Assembly (NCBI GenBank): GCA_963969495.1
Contig: OZ018317.1
Span: 222,030,735-222,094,734 of the forward strand
Length of the DNA: 64,000 nt
DNA from: Ceratothoa steindachneri
Lineage: Eukaryota > Arthropoda > Malacostraca > Isopoda > Cymothoidae
Direction: 5' to 3'
Positions 52,301-62,742 of this stretch are shown piece by piece. A program made the position numbers and the translations under genes. Below the pieces are notes generated by a model, which saw nothing but the letters and a program-made list of their open reading frames with translations, had not been told where the DNA came from and made no database searches. Numbering within the stretch: position 1 is the first letter of the stretch; each line of letters opens with the position of its first letter.

Positions 52301-52830
52301 TTTTTCAAGTATTTCGATCTGGTGACAAGCTTTTGATTTATAAAACGTGTGTGATGGTTTGATAGCCGCTGCCACACACCATAAAACGCCTTTTATCCTC
52401 TACTGTCTGCTCGTTAGCACATTCTACACATGCGTTTCATTTAAGTCAGGAGAAGCAGAAAGCGCACGAATGATCCTTTTAGGGTGGCTATCCGCGGCAA
52501 AGTCAAACGGCCAAGTTTTGTGGAGAAAAGATATCATTATGTTTGGGGCTAAAATATATGGATCAAAACAAAGCATTTGCTTGTAATGTACATAATGTTG
52601 AAAAGAGTGCGTTGATAATTTCTGGGCTTGGGCCAACTAAAAACGGTGGGATGAGAAGAGAAAGGTCGCATTGCTCACTATTACTTCTGCATTATTAACA
52701 TAAAGGGTAAGATTTTATGCGACAGCCAATATATCAGCTCTGAAGGTTAGATTCATTTGGTCCGGTTTATCTTTTATTCAATAAGTACTTTGGTTATATT
52801 GTCCTATTGCCTGATATTCTATGTACGAAT
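49371..52830. other. No gene recognised
   Basis: AT-rich throughout. A direct repeat at 50006-50058 and 50113-50166 (AGGTGAAATAACTT.., TTTCAGGGT..CTATGTTGA) has a 107-bp spacing. GTTAGGTTAGGTTAAG at about 51536-51551 is only two TTAGG units, too short to call telomeric. Confidence 0.45.
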
Positions 52831-53413
52831 GAGAATAACAAGCAGGACGTGAAATATCCTTATGTACAATCTTCTATAAAACCAGCGCGTCATGATCCAG
52901 GAATTCCAATCCAAGTACCCTAACAAGAATCATTTTCATTTAATTCACATAAAGAATGGTAGATGATGACTGGTCCACTAAATATATGTACATATTATGC
53001 TGAGACAAGCGAATTCAAACCTTTGAGCCAAGCTGAGTTGAGCGATTTGAACAGAGATTTGTTTATGTCTTAGAATATGCTCAGTATCTAGTGTTAGGAG
53101 TTAGGCAAAATCATTTGTTAGCTCCCGTTGAGAGGTATTTGCTAAGTATTTTACGTTTGACAAGGACTCTTCCCCGGTTTACTCTAACAAAGTCAAAAAC
53201 ATAATTTCAGCTTTGGATTTAGAATGTGACCCTAAGGAGTGGTGTAGCTTCATCAACTGCACAAGGTAAAGGCTAAAAACAGTAGTATATTACAATGGTA
53301 ACAAGGGCGCTTCAGTTCATCTAGATCTCCCACTTGTTTATGGCTGTCCTTCGAATAAGAAGACGACTCAAGCTTCACTCGATGAAAATGGAGATGAATT
53401 TATGGATATGAAT

Positions 53414-56400
53414 TTATGGTGGCTGTCGGTTGTGCCAGCGAAGATGACTATGTAGTCCGATGCGCGATGCACACACTCTGCCACAGAAATGACACTCTAT
53501 TCCGGGGTTATTTGGCTGCTGGACTGGTGGATTGTGGCTCCGTTGTCTTCTCGCCTTTCTCTCGTTGTGGATGAATTGTTCAAGGTGCGACAGTCCCTCC
53601 ATACACGTCGATTTCCATGCTGGTCGGTCACTGGCTTTGAATTTTAGAGTCAAGGGTTCAATATTACAATTTTGGGGGTTGCTTTTATTTGATCTTTATA
53701 GCGTTTCATTGGCCCACCTTGTCTACCGTGTCCCAATGGGAGTTGTCCATAAAGGATTTGTTGAGGTAGTCTGTCATATCGCTCATGTGAATTATATGTC
53801 CAGTCCATCGCAGTTGTTTTTGTGCAAACATGGTCTTAATTGAGGTTGTACTGGCGCGTTGAAGGATTTCTACATGGAGAATTTTGTCTCTCCATGTTAG
53901 CTTGAGAATTTTCTGCAGATTTCTTATATGAAATGCTTCCAATTTTCTTATATGCCTTCCGTAAGCAGTCCATGTTTCAGCACCGTAGAGAAGAGTAGTT
54001 ATACATACAGCGGTGTAGACTGCTATCTTCGTTTTTAGGCAGAAGTTATCGTTTTGGAAGACCCTTATGCGCAGTTTTCCAAAGGCTACAGAGGCTTGAT
54101 TTATTCTGTTGCAGACCTCTTCATCTACATTATACTTATCCAACAGGATGCTGCCCAGATATTTGCAACTTGTGACCTGTTTAATGTCATCAACGTTGAT
54201 ATGGAAAGTTAGACGTGGTTCTGGATTCTGTCCTTGCACTAGTATCTCTGTTTTATTGACATTCATTTTCAGACCCATTGCTCCGTAAAGACCGGTTATG
54301 ACATTGAGAGATCTTTGCAAAGCAAGTGGTATGTGTGCGATCAGCGCACAGTCGTCTGCATATTGAAGCTCCAGAATATGATTGGTCACAGTTATCTTGC
54401 GAGCTTGAAGTTTTCTTAAGTTAAATAGGTTGCCTTCATGTCGGTACTGGATAACAAACCTGTCCACCTGAGGAATTGTATTTTGACTGAGTAAGGTGAT
54501 AGAAGATATAAAGATTTTTAATAACACTGGGGCTATGACACATTCTTCTTGACACCAACTTCAACGCTGAAAGGTTCGGATCTTTCTTCTGAGGCAAGCA
54601 AGTACTGTTGCTTTCATGCCATCGTGTAGTTTCTTCAGAATTAAGAGGAATTTTGGAGGGGAGCCAAACTTTTCTAAAACGATCCAGAGTAGTTTCCTAT
54701 TAACTGTATCAAAAGCTTTTTGAAGGTCAATAAAAGCTATGTAAGTCTGTGTTTTGTTCGTTGCAGTTCTTCTGCAGTTGTATTGCACAGAATAGTATGT
54801 CGTAGGTGCTCCTATCCTTACGAAGTCCGCACTGTGTTTCTGGCAAGGTGCTCTCTGATATATGGCGACATAATCTGACAAGCATAATTCTTGTCAGAAT
54901 TTTAGAGGCCACTACCAGTAAGGAGATTTCTCTGCTCTTTTCACAGAGTGCTCGACCATCCTTCTTTTTGTCACAAACACCATGTCAGATTTCAGAAATA
55001 AAGCTGGAGGTTCTTCGGTATTCTAGATGACCGACATGAGCTCATGTATCTTTGAGTGCAAGAAATATCCAACTTCTTTGTACAGTTCAGAGGGAAGGCC
55101 ATCTGGGCCAGGTGATTTATTATTTTTTAAGGATTTTATGGCGTCAAGAGTTTCTTCAAAAGTGGGGAGTTCGTCCATCTCTATTGCTAGAGATACCTGA
55201 GGAATTGCATCTAAAAGGTTTGGCTCTATAAGGTTTCTATGATTTAACAGGGTTTGGAAGTGCTGTCCCCAGCGATTTAGGATGGTTGTTTTGTCTTTTA
55301 GGAGATTGCCATCTTGTGATCTGACAGAGGCTAAATTACGTTTTACAGGCCCATAGATAGTCTTCAGGCCGTTGTAAAACTCATTTTGGTTGTTATTGTC
55401 AGTAAGGTGTTGCATGTTCTTTACCTGGTTGGTACACCATTCATTTTCCATATCACGAAGCTTGAGTTGAGTTTCCTTTCTTATATTTGAATGTCTTTCG
55501 CATTTTCGTCAAACCAGTCTTTATGGTGTCAAGGTTAAAATCCTAGTCTCCTCAGCACACTGCTTCAGAGTGGAATGAAGAGTCGTCCAGACATCGCTAG
55601 CTGTCACAGTTGGGGGTTGTGGGGGGTTGTGGCCTTGCATCAAATTTACATATAATGAACTTCTGTAAGCATTTTGTTTTATTTGATCTTTCAAGCTGTT
55701 GGTATTTAGCTTTTGTGAGTTGCCTGTGCGCTAAGCTGGGGAGCGTATTATAAGATTTAGCTTGCAGAGTAACATAGTATGATCTGTTGAGCACTCTGCA
55801 CCACTCATTGCTCGTGTGAGGTAAATGTTCATTTTGGTCACTCTTCCTGGTTATTATAAAATCAATCATATGCCCATGATTAGAACGTAGGTGAGTCCAA
55901 GTGGTTTTATATTTGTTCGGAAGTTGAAATGTAATATTAGTGATTACAAGATTATGCTCTGAACAGAGTGTTAGCAGTCTGAGACCGATACTGTTTATTT
56001 TCTCCATTCCATGTTTGCCAATGACCTGTGGCCAGAGATGGGCTTGTTTTCCTACTCTTACATTGAAATCCCCAAGCAATAGGATTTTGTCTTCTTTGGG
56101 TACTGGGACTAGTGCTGAATGTAGCGATTCATAGAATGCATCTTTTTTGTTCTTGACTGGAGTTTAGTGTTGGAGCATATGTATTAATTAGGGTGGTGAT
56201 ACGGTATTTGAAAGAGGTATAGGCCATGTCATCAGTCTTGGAGATATGCCTACTGGAGATTCAGTTATTCTGGCGAGTAATTTGTTACGTATGGCAAAGC
56301 CAATTCCATTGATTTCCCGTTCGTATTCATCCTAGCCTTTCCAGTAGATTGTATATCCATCACCAACCTCTGTTAAACTATCTTCCCCTGGTAATCTCGT

Positions 56401-56700
56401 TTCGCTCAGTGCCACAATGTCAACATTGTATCTGTTTAGTTCATGGGCTATAATAGCTGTTCTGCGTCGAGGTCTAGTTTGGGGTTCATTATCTAATAAG
56501 TTTCTGATATTCCACTCATCAACTCGAAGTGGTATTTTTCTTTTCTTAAGATTACGACCGCAGTCAGGGGTGCCTTGGCAGACGCGGTTTTCTGCCCAGG
56601 TTGTTGTAAGGCTGCCTTTTTTAAACAGAGTCTTGGTAACGGTCCTTCCCATTCCTGGGTAAGCAGTGAGGCTTCCGTTTCTGGCTGCTCAGACATGTTG
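53414..56700 (-). pseudogene. LINE with endonuclease, RT and C-terminal zinc finger, decayed
   Basis: Minus-strand order: endonuclease (56652-55597) with WNIRNLLDNEPQTRPRRRTA, VDIVALSETRLPGE, LLLGDFNVRVGKQA, and WTHLRSNHGHMIDFIITR; linker and RT (55451-53706) with NKSPGPDGLPSELYKE, ETQCGLRKDRSTYD, IAFIDLQKAFDTVNRKLLW, LQYADDCALIAH (YADD box), CKYLGSILLD, LLYGAETWTAYGRHIRKL and LRWTGHIIHMSDM; then a shift to YGQLPLGHGRQGGPMKRYKD; and at 53653-53414 a Cys2His2-like tail, CHFCGRVCASRIGLHSHLRW. This matches a common invertebrate endonuclease/RT family. Frameshifts near 54900, 54530 and 53740 and stops disable it. It sits inside copy 2 of the uncharacterised family. Confidence 0.9.
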
Positions 56701-57420
56701 AGAGCACACGGAAGCTGAGCCAGCCCTTTTCGCCACTCAGCCAGCGGCCATCACCTCAACACTGCCCGCGTGCAGGAATCAAGCTCGCAGCTCCCAGCCA
56801 CTTACACGTTATCTTGTCGCTGAGGGACTTTTGATGATAAGGAGTTAATGAAGGGATAAGTGTGTGAAGGGGATGATTGAGTCAAAGAGATTAATGAAAG
56901 AAAGAGATGAGTGGAGCTGTGCTTGCGCAGTGATTGGATTACTGTGAGAGTGGCTTGCGCTGGGCCTATCCCCAGAGTTAATCAGGACGACCATTAACTG
57001 TGAGAGGTTGCAGAGGTCTGTCGGACATCCTGTTTGTCGAAAGCCACCCAATGTGGGACCCTACTCACAGCTTTTTTCATTCGGGGTTTTGCTCCCGTAG
57101 ACCAATCCCAATGAAGGGTAACCCACAGGTCGAGTGGGGTTATTCTAGCTGAGGAAAAGACCTCCTTACAGCTACCCTCACGTGGTTTAGCCTGCTGGTT
57201 GAGCAGTTTGCCGCGGTGTGGCCACTGGTCATAACATGCCAGCTTCTTGGAGCCACAAGTGAGGGTTGGGTACCAGTATGGGAGCCAATGTCATTGTTAA
57301 GGGTAGGCTCTCGGATTCCCATGCTTTCCTTTTCTCATCATAGTTTATGGTGTTTATCGCAGGTAGACCCACTTGGAGGCTACCATTTTTGGCCTAAACT
57401 TCTGCAACCTACCAGTCTAT
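56701..57420 (-). other. Probable 5' leader of the LINE
   Basis: Directly upstream of the endonuclease start on the minus strand and inside the same insertion. It reads ACCGCGGCAAACTGCTCAAC and CAGGCTAAACCACGTGAGGG on that strand. No ORF with a domain. Assignment rests on position. Confidence 0.45.
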
Positions 57421-58739
57421 TTTGGGTAGGTGAAGCGACTCATCACCTCCCCCTCCCCTTATGCCCCACTTTACTTTTCCCCCTTCTGTTGCGAGAATTA
57501 TGTCTGATTTCTCTGCTGAATCGTTGTCCGTCACTTACCTTGACGTTATTAATTTTTGGCGACCCGTACTGCATTCCTTCGTGCAGCGAGGATTTTCTGC
57601 CATTGACCCCTGCCAGCTTTGTTGCTGCCCCTCTGTCGGCTGCATCAAATTGTGTTCTTCCATTTACGTTTGCAAGTGTTCTCCTTGGGAAGCCGTTCAC
57701 ACTGGGCACGTGAAAGTTCTCCGCTAGTCACCTCGTCATCTCCTCTTTGGGGAATTCTGTCATCTCGAATTCCTTCTCTCGGATCGTTGGGCCTTCGAAT
57801 CATCGTGCCCCGTGGTCTCGTTGCCTTTCGCCACGATATCGCCGTCTGTGGGTTTCTCCTCGCCGAAGACCACCATCGCATTCGCCCCTGTCTACTTGGG
57901 TCGATTTCACTCATCGTCGCCGAGTCTCTTTCGCCTGGGTTCCCGACGTGGGTAATTGCTTCACTGCTCTGGTATCAGGTTTTTTGGAGTATATCTTTCT
58001 TCTTACGTCCCCTTTAAATTAATTTAGTGTTATAAATGTTATTCATGTAACTTTGGGCCTTCTGGTAAGGGACGTAAGACAGAGAGGTTATTCCGGGAAC
58101 ACGTGTCACTAGAGTAGCCAGCCTATTTTCATCATCAATGGCGCGTGTCGTTTCGGCCTTAAACAATTTATCCATTGAACCCATTTTTGTATGCGTGAAT
58201 ATCTTTTTGGTTAAAACGACTTGTGGTCGTTTGATGATGTTAAGTATTTGTGACTTTTCTTATTGTTTGATGACCCCCGTATAATTTGTTAACAGTTAAT
58301 TTATTTCATTTTAATTTTGTTGTAAAAAATACTGTAAATACTTTTTGTGTGTGTATTTATTTAACCCCTTGCGTAAACCTCATAATTCAGCACCGTCCTG
58401 ATTAATTATGGTGAATTTCTGGTAGGCCTTTAGATCCCTGGTCTTCTATAAATTTTATGTGTGTATTTTCTTTGGGCCGTGTGAACCGGGTTCCGTGATA
58501 GCTTTTACAGTCATCTGGATCACTCTAAAAAGGAGAAGCGCAACCAACAGAGTACAAGGGTACTATCCCACTGAAACACCCCATACCCCCACTACAGCTT
58601 ATAGAAAGCTACAGCAGTATAAAGCATCCGCTTAGCTGGTTGAAGTACAAGGGTTATACTTAGATACTCGTAATATATGGAGAGTTGAAAGTGTGTTGCT
58701 GTATGGAAAGCTAATTGTGCATAATTGCCTATTGTTATC
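57421..58739. other. Unassigned insert: GC-rich 57430-58010, AT-rich after
   Basis: Several overlapping open stretches run through the GC-rich part on both strands (longest 165 codons, plus, 57216-57713); none has a recognisable domain. It lies between the LINE leader and the resumed gene of copy 2, so it entered with the LINE or separately. It may be LINE ORF1/leader or a gag-like remnant. Confidence 0.35.
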
Positions 58740-59480
58740 AGTATATTGATAATTGTAGAGTTCTTTTGTACGATACTCAACAATGAAACCACGAAATTTA
58801 TTAAACTATCTGTTATAGAGGTCATATCCATTGTGTTGTATTTAAAAAGCGGTACACCACACACCTCGGTTTCTTGTGTTCGTTGGATAGGAAAGCGGAC
58901 AAGCATCACTAAAAATATAGCGAATTGACAGAAAAACTTGAACTCGAACCAGATTTATATGATGTTTTAGCATATCCTCTTGTCAAACCACAGAAAATTC
59001 ACTTCCCAAAACTACACATAAAACTTTGACCCAGGAAGAAATTTTTCACAATTCTGAAACAGAAAATGGAACCGGGTATTTTTGATAAGAGATAAAAACA
59101 ATTGGAATAGAGTACTAATAATTATTAACCTCCACTTCTTTTACTTTATGATGCATGGAAGACAATGAGAGACATTCCTGGCTTTCATTCAAGTACATTG
59201 GGGCGAACTGTCTTGGCAATCGCCAAAGTTGAGACGTTGAAGGCGTGTTAGAGGAGTTTCGGCACAACTTCCACTCTCTCGGAGCATAAAGATGCATATT
59301 CTCATCTCGCATCTCTGCACACTACTTTCGAGACAAGCGCGGCGAGTATAGGAAGGAGCAAGGATCAAGATAATCAAGTTCTGGAAGAGAGTTACCAGCC
59401 AGGGCTGCTGGGTTGTGGAAATGCTTACAGATTACTGCTGGAGTATCAAGAAAGATATTCCATACGTGAAACACAAATGA

Positions 59481-60831
59481 AAAGATTTAAAATTCTTAGC
59501 TCTTTCATTAATTGCAATTCAGGTGTCTTTCACATTAATTTTAAATTTTCGAGGTTAAGTCTGCTCTGATAAAATAAATGAGCTTGTTTCCTACGTTTCA
59601 TTTCATATTCCCCTCAACTTTTTAAATTAATTCAGAATATAAAAGTAGACTTGATTGAAAAAAGTAATATTTTAGAAATCAAAATGACAAATTTATAATA
59701 ATAATAATTAACTAAGAATCCCTTGATCTCACCCTATATATTTTCAAACGCAGACGTGTGTTATGGAAGACTGAAACATTTTGAAACAAAGTTTAAAAAG
59801 AAGGTAGGGATGTAATCGAGAGTGAAATTGTAGTGGAGGCTTAGATCCAAAGTAGCCAAAAAAAAGGAAAGCATTTGGAGAGGTAACTACCAGGAAGACA
59901 AGTTACTCACTCAAACCTGCCCCACTTCTACAAAGGTGTGGGTAATCTTGCGGGTTATCACAATCCTTATCAGAAAATGATGGTGCAGTTATTTGTGATC
60001 CAAATCGCATGCTGTTTGTACCGAAGATAATGTGAGCGCTCTCTTTAGTGCTCCACACAACTTGTGAGCGTTCTCTTTAGTGCTCCACACAACTTGTGAG
60101 CGACAAATTCATTAAACACTCAAATGGAGAACTCAGATAAAGGAAACACACCTGCGCAAATAAAGGGGCTCCTGATAAAGAAACAGCCACCTTGCAGACC
60201 ACCCCGGCTCTCGAGTCTTTATTCCAATATAAGAAACTTACTAACAACTTCATCGACTCAATCATCTTTACTTAACATTTGCTCGGCTACAAAAGATTGA
60301 GGAAACATCACGTGTTATTCTGGTAGATCGAGGCTCCAATCTTCTTGAGTGGGGACTGCCATCCATTCCTAGCTTAGACACTCGATACAGAAGTTGGGAA
60401 TCTGGTAAAATATTCGTAACACGATTGTCATTTGGCTTCTACGACTTTTATTGACTCCACTACAACCATGTTTCCATCGACTTACCGCGAGAAGTCGAAG
60501 GAAACATGTCATTCATGCAACCTACTTCAACACATGAGGCTGCAGCATTATATTAGGCCATACGGAAAGTTTGTGCGGCTTTAACTAAATGTAATCAATT
60601 AAATAGTTACTATTTAGTTCTCCTTTTCCTATTTTATTGGTTTAAACAAAATTCTTTGGAAAGATTAGAATTACTAAGCAAAATAGTTTAATCTACCAAC
60701 GCACTTCACCCTAAGAGCGACAAATGAGGAATAAGTTAGCATTTTTTAAATGCCAAAATTGCACCTCCCCCCAAAAAAATATGTATTTCAAACATTTCTA
60801 AAAAAAGTGACGGCACTTCAAAGTAATTTAA
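59481..60831. other. Unassigned; short tandem duplication at 60031-60102
   Basis: A 32-bp unit starting TGTGAGCG repeats at 60031, 60063 and 60095 (2.25 copies). Otherwise nothing was recognised. Confidence 0.5.
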
Positions 60832-60972
60832 AAATATCTTCTCAGCAACATAAAAACAAGGGAAAGAGAGAGATTGCAGAGAGTGAATGAAGAAATGAGA
60901 GCTGCCTTTTCAATTATACGTCCCGATATTAAAGAATTATACGATACTCTTCAAGCTCAAATTTCCCATTAA
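60832..60972 (+). pseudogene. hAT/ZBED-type transposase C-terminus
   Basis: Forty-six codons between two stops read SNIKTRERERLQRVNEEMRA then AFSIIRPDIKEL and QAQISH before TAA. They match the very end of hAT-group (ZBED5-like) proteins, where K.R.RL..V..EMR..LS.IRP.I..L....Q...SH is conserved. Everything upstream is missing or unrecognisable. Short but distinctive. Confidence 0.55.
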
Positions 60973-61369
60973 ACTTTTAAAGGTAGGATTTATTTACTTT
61001 TAACTTTTTATCTTTTATTTCGATTAAATTAGATTAAATGTCAATCGTGGATAATTATGAAGTGCTTTCCACGTAATTTAGTATTTATACGTAAATTATT
61101 TTACATTGGGGTGCTACTATGAAAAAAAAGATTGAAAACCACTCTCCTAACTAGTACTCATTTGTCGCATTCTTTTTCAAAGAATTCAAGCTTCGGGTTT
61201 TTAAGCCAATAACAGATAGGAGAACAAAATGGTAACTATTTAATTAATTAAATTTACCTAAAGCGGCAAGAACTTTCCGGATAACCATATATATTAACGG
61301 TAAGACCACTGCGAAATTATTCATTTCTCACCTAATTCATCTGTATTCATTATCTTGCTCTCACTGGTG
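60973..61369. other. Unassigned AT-rich sequence
   Basis: No features recognised. Confidence 0.45.
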
Positions 61370-61960
61370 ACCTAAACCAACGGACCACGCATCACTTGTA
61401 CTTGCGACCACCTCTTGGTCTCACCAAAAGAGGGAGCGAGAAAAGGAATGCCAGTGCTAAATCGGTGGTCGCCATGGAAACGGTAGGCTCCTCTCAGCAC
61501 CCTACCCCCTTCTTCTCATAGCCCCCACCTCCTCTCTTCCCCTTCTCAGGTAACAGTTAATTAAAATCGGGTTTTAATCTCGCTTTCGGGGAAGAGGAAT
61601 CCCCCCCCCTCTACTTTCCCTCCGAACCACGTCACCAAATTATTATTTGAGCCGAAAGAGGACCTAGAAAAAATCCCGCCCACAGACGCCCACGTGATCT
61701 TTGGATGCCCTCGCGCCCATACATGGCGGCTCGGGCGTCCTCGTCGGCTGAAAAGGACTGCCATGAATCATAAACACTGCCGTGATGGCGGGGCCCTGTA
61801 CCGGAGGGAGGGAGGGTCACCGCCCCCGGGTCAACGGGACGTAGCCTTGTGGGCACAGGAGTGGTGGGCGCGGGCTAAAATAGGGAGGGACTCGCGTTGG
61901 GATTGGGGGAGGGGGGAGCTCAATGGGGTCCTGAGTGGGAGGGGGGTCAGGAGCGGAGGG
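61370..61960. promoter_or_regulatory. GC-rich block with transcription-factor-like motifs
   Basis: A GC-rich island in AT-rich DNA. It contains GTCGCCATGGAAAC at 61468-61481, a full RFX X-box match; CACGTG near 61691; and ATGGCGGC (YY1-like) near 61723-61730. It could be a host CpG-island-like promoter, but no gene follows on either side that can be recognised, and short overlapping open stretches show no domain. Confidence 0.3.
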
Positions 61961-62520
61961 TCTGATTGGAGGGCATTTACAATAGACGTATATTTGGTGG
62001 TTATGTGGCCAGTATGTTGTGTTTATATTGCTCGATTATGGTAAGTATGTGGCGGGCGTGTGCTGTGTGCCAAATAGAATGTCTGTATATTTATACGATA
62101 TGTGACAATATTGTGGTAGGTATGTGACAACTATGCACTGTGTATGCTACGCGAAGTATGTTGTTGGTATATGATTGGCATGTAGCAAGTATGTTTTGTG
62201 TATATGTTAAGAATGCGGTAATTCTATTGCTGGAAGTCGAAATGTAATGGCTATGCGGCGGTATGTGGTAGGTATGTTGGGCGGAAGATGAAAGTCGAGA
62301 ACAACGGGAAACCAAAGTGGTGCTTGATGATGACGCGGTTAGAGCGAGGTGTCAATTAGTTAATTGCATCCCCCTCTCCCCCGCTTCAACAATGAATGGA
62401 CGAGGTCTCCCGAGAGCAGAGGATGAAATTCACATACAGATAACAATTACAATCGAATGCAAGCCTGAAATCACCATGGGCTGATACTTCTTTGGAAAGG
62501 GGGGGGGGAGAAAGTGTAGT
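61961..62520. other. GT-rich stretch then unassigned
   Basis: 62040-62290 is rich in GTATGTGGC/GTATGT-like strings at irregular spacing, a decayed simple repeat. No coding signal. Confidence 0.45.
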
Positions 62521-62538
62521 AGCATATTTTGCCCCCAA

Positions 62539-62569
62539 ACAACGAGCAGAGAACCCGTCTGCTCGTTGT
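62539..62569. repeat. Perfect 12-bp hairpin
   Basis: ACAACGAGCAGA, spacer GAACCCG, TCTGCTCGTTGT. It lies just outside the tRNA-like block at 62675-62742. Confidence 0.7.
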
Positions 62570-62674
62570 GTGTGTTAATTCGTATGGATGATGCTGCTTG
62601 CGCTCACTCGCCACATTTGGCACCTCATACTGGGCGACTAGCTCCCTACTTACATGTTTTTTGTTGTTTTTTGC

Positions 62675-62742
62675 TCTCACTAGAGATCGAGCCGGGTACC
62701 GAGGCGTGGGAATCCTGCGACGCCTCATCCACGAGAGCCACG
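62675..62742 (-). repeat. tRNA-like SINE head candidate
   Basis: On the minus strand, TGGCTCTCGTGGATGAGG (A-box region, 62723-62740) and GGCTCGATCTC (B-box-like, 62683-62693) are spaced as in a tRNA. Between them TCGCAGGATTCCC could form the anticodon-arm region. No proper acceptor stem was found, so a SINE head is more likely than a tRNA. Confidence 0.45.

Larger units (their letters stand above)
52831..59480 (+). pseudogene. Uncharacterised multicopy protein family, copy 2, split by a LINE
   Basis: The 5' part (52831 to about 53405) reads NNKQDVKYPYVQSSIKPARH, PLSQAELSDLNRDLFMS, EVFAKYFTFDKDSSPVYS, ALDLECDPKEWCSFIN, and YYNGNKGASV. After about 5.3 kb of other sequence the 3' part (about 58740-59480) resumes on the same strand: GFLCSLDRKADKHH, LAYPLVKPQKIHFPKLHIKL, WLSFKYIGANCLGNRQS, EEFRHNFHSLGA, and MLTDYCWSIKKDIPYVKHK, ending in TGA at 59478. 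These blocks align in order with copy 1 (for example DCxW: CDPKEWCSFIN with WRLFIDTS; LHIKL with LHLKLGLMKN; CWSIKKD with CWMLYRD). Many stops and shifts exist. The interruption contains the minus-strand LINE at 53414-57420. Confidence 0.72.

Noticed and set aside
57216..57713. 165-codon plus-strand open stretch
   Set aside because: Overlaps open frames on both strands in a GC-rich block and has no recognisable domain; not called as a gene.
61694..62044. 116-codon open stretch in the GC-rich block
   Set aside because: Arg/Gly/Trp-rich translation as expected from GC-rich DNA; the reverse strand is also open; no domain.
62539..62569. 12-bp hairpin considered as a transcription terminator
   Set aside because: Bacterial-type terminators do not apply in an animal genome and no gene ends here; kept only as an inverted repeat.
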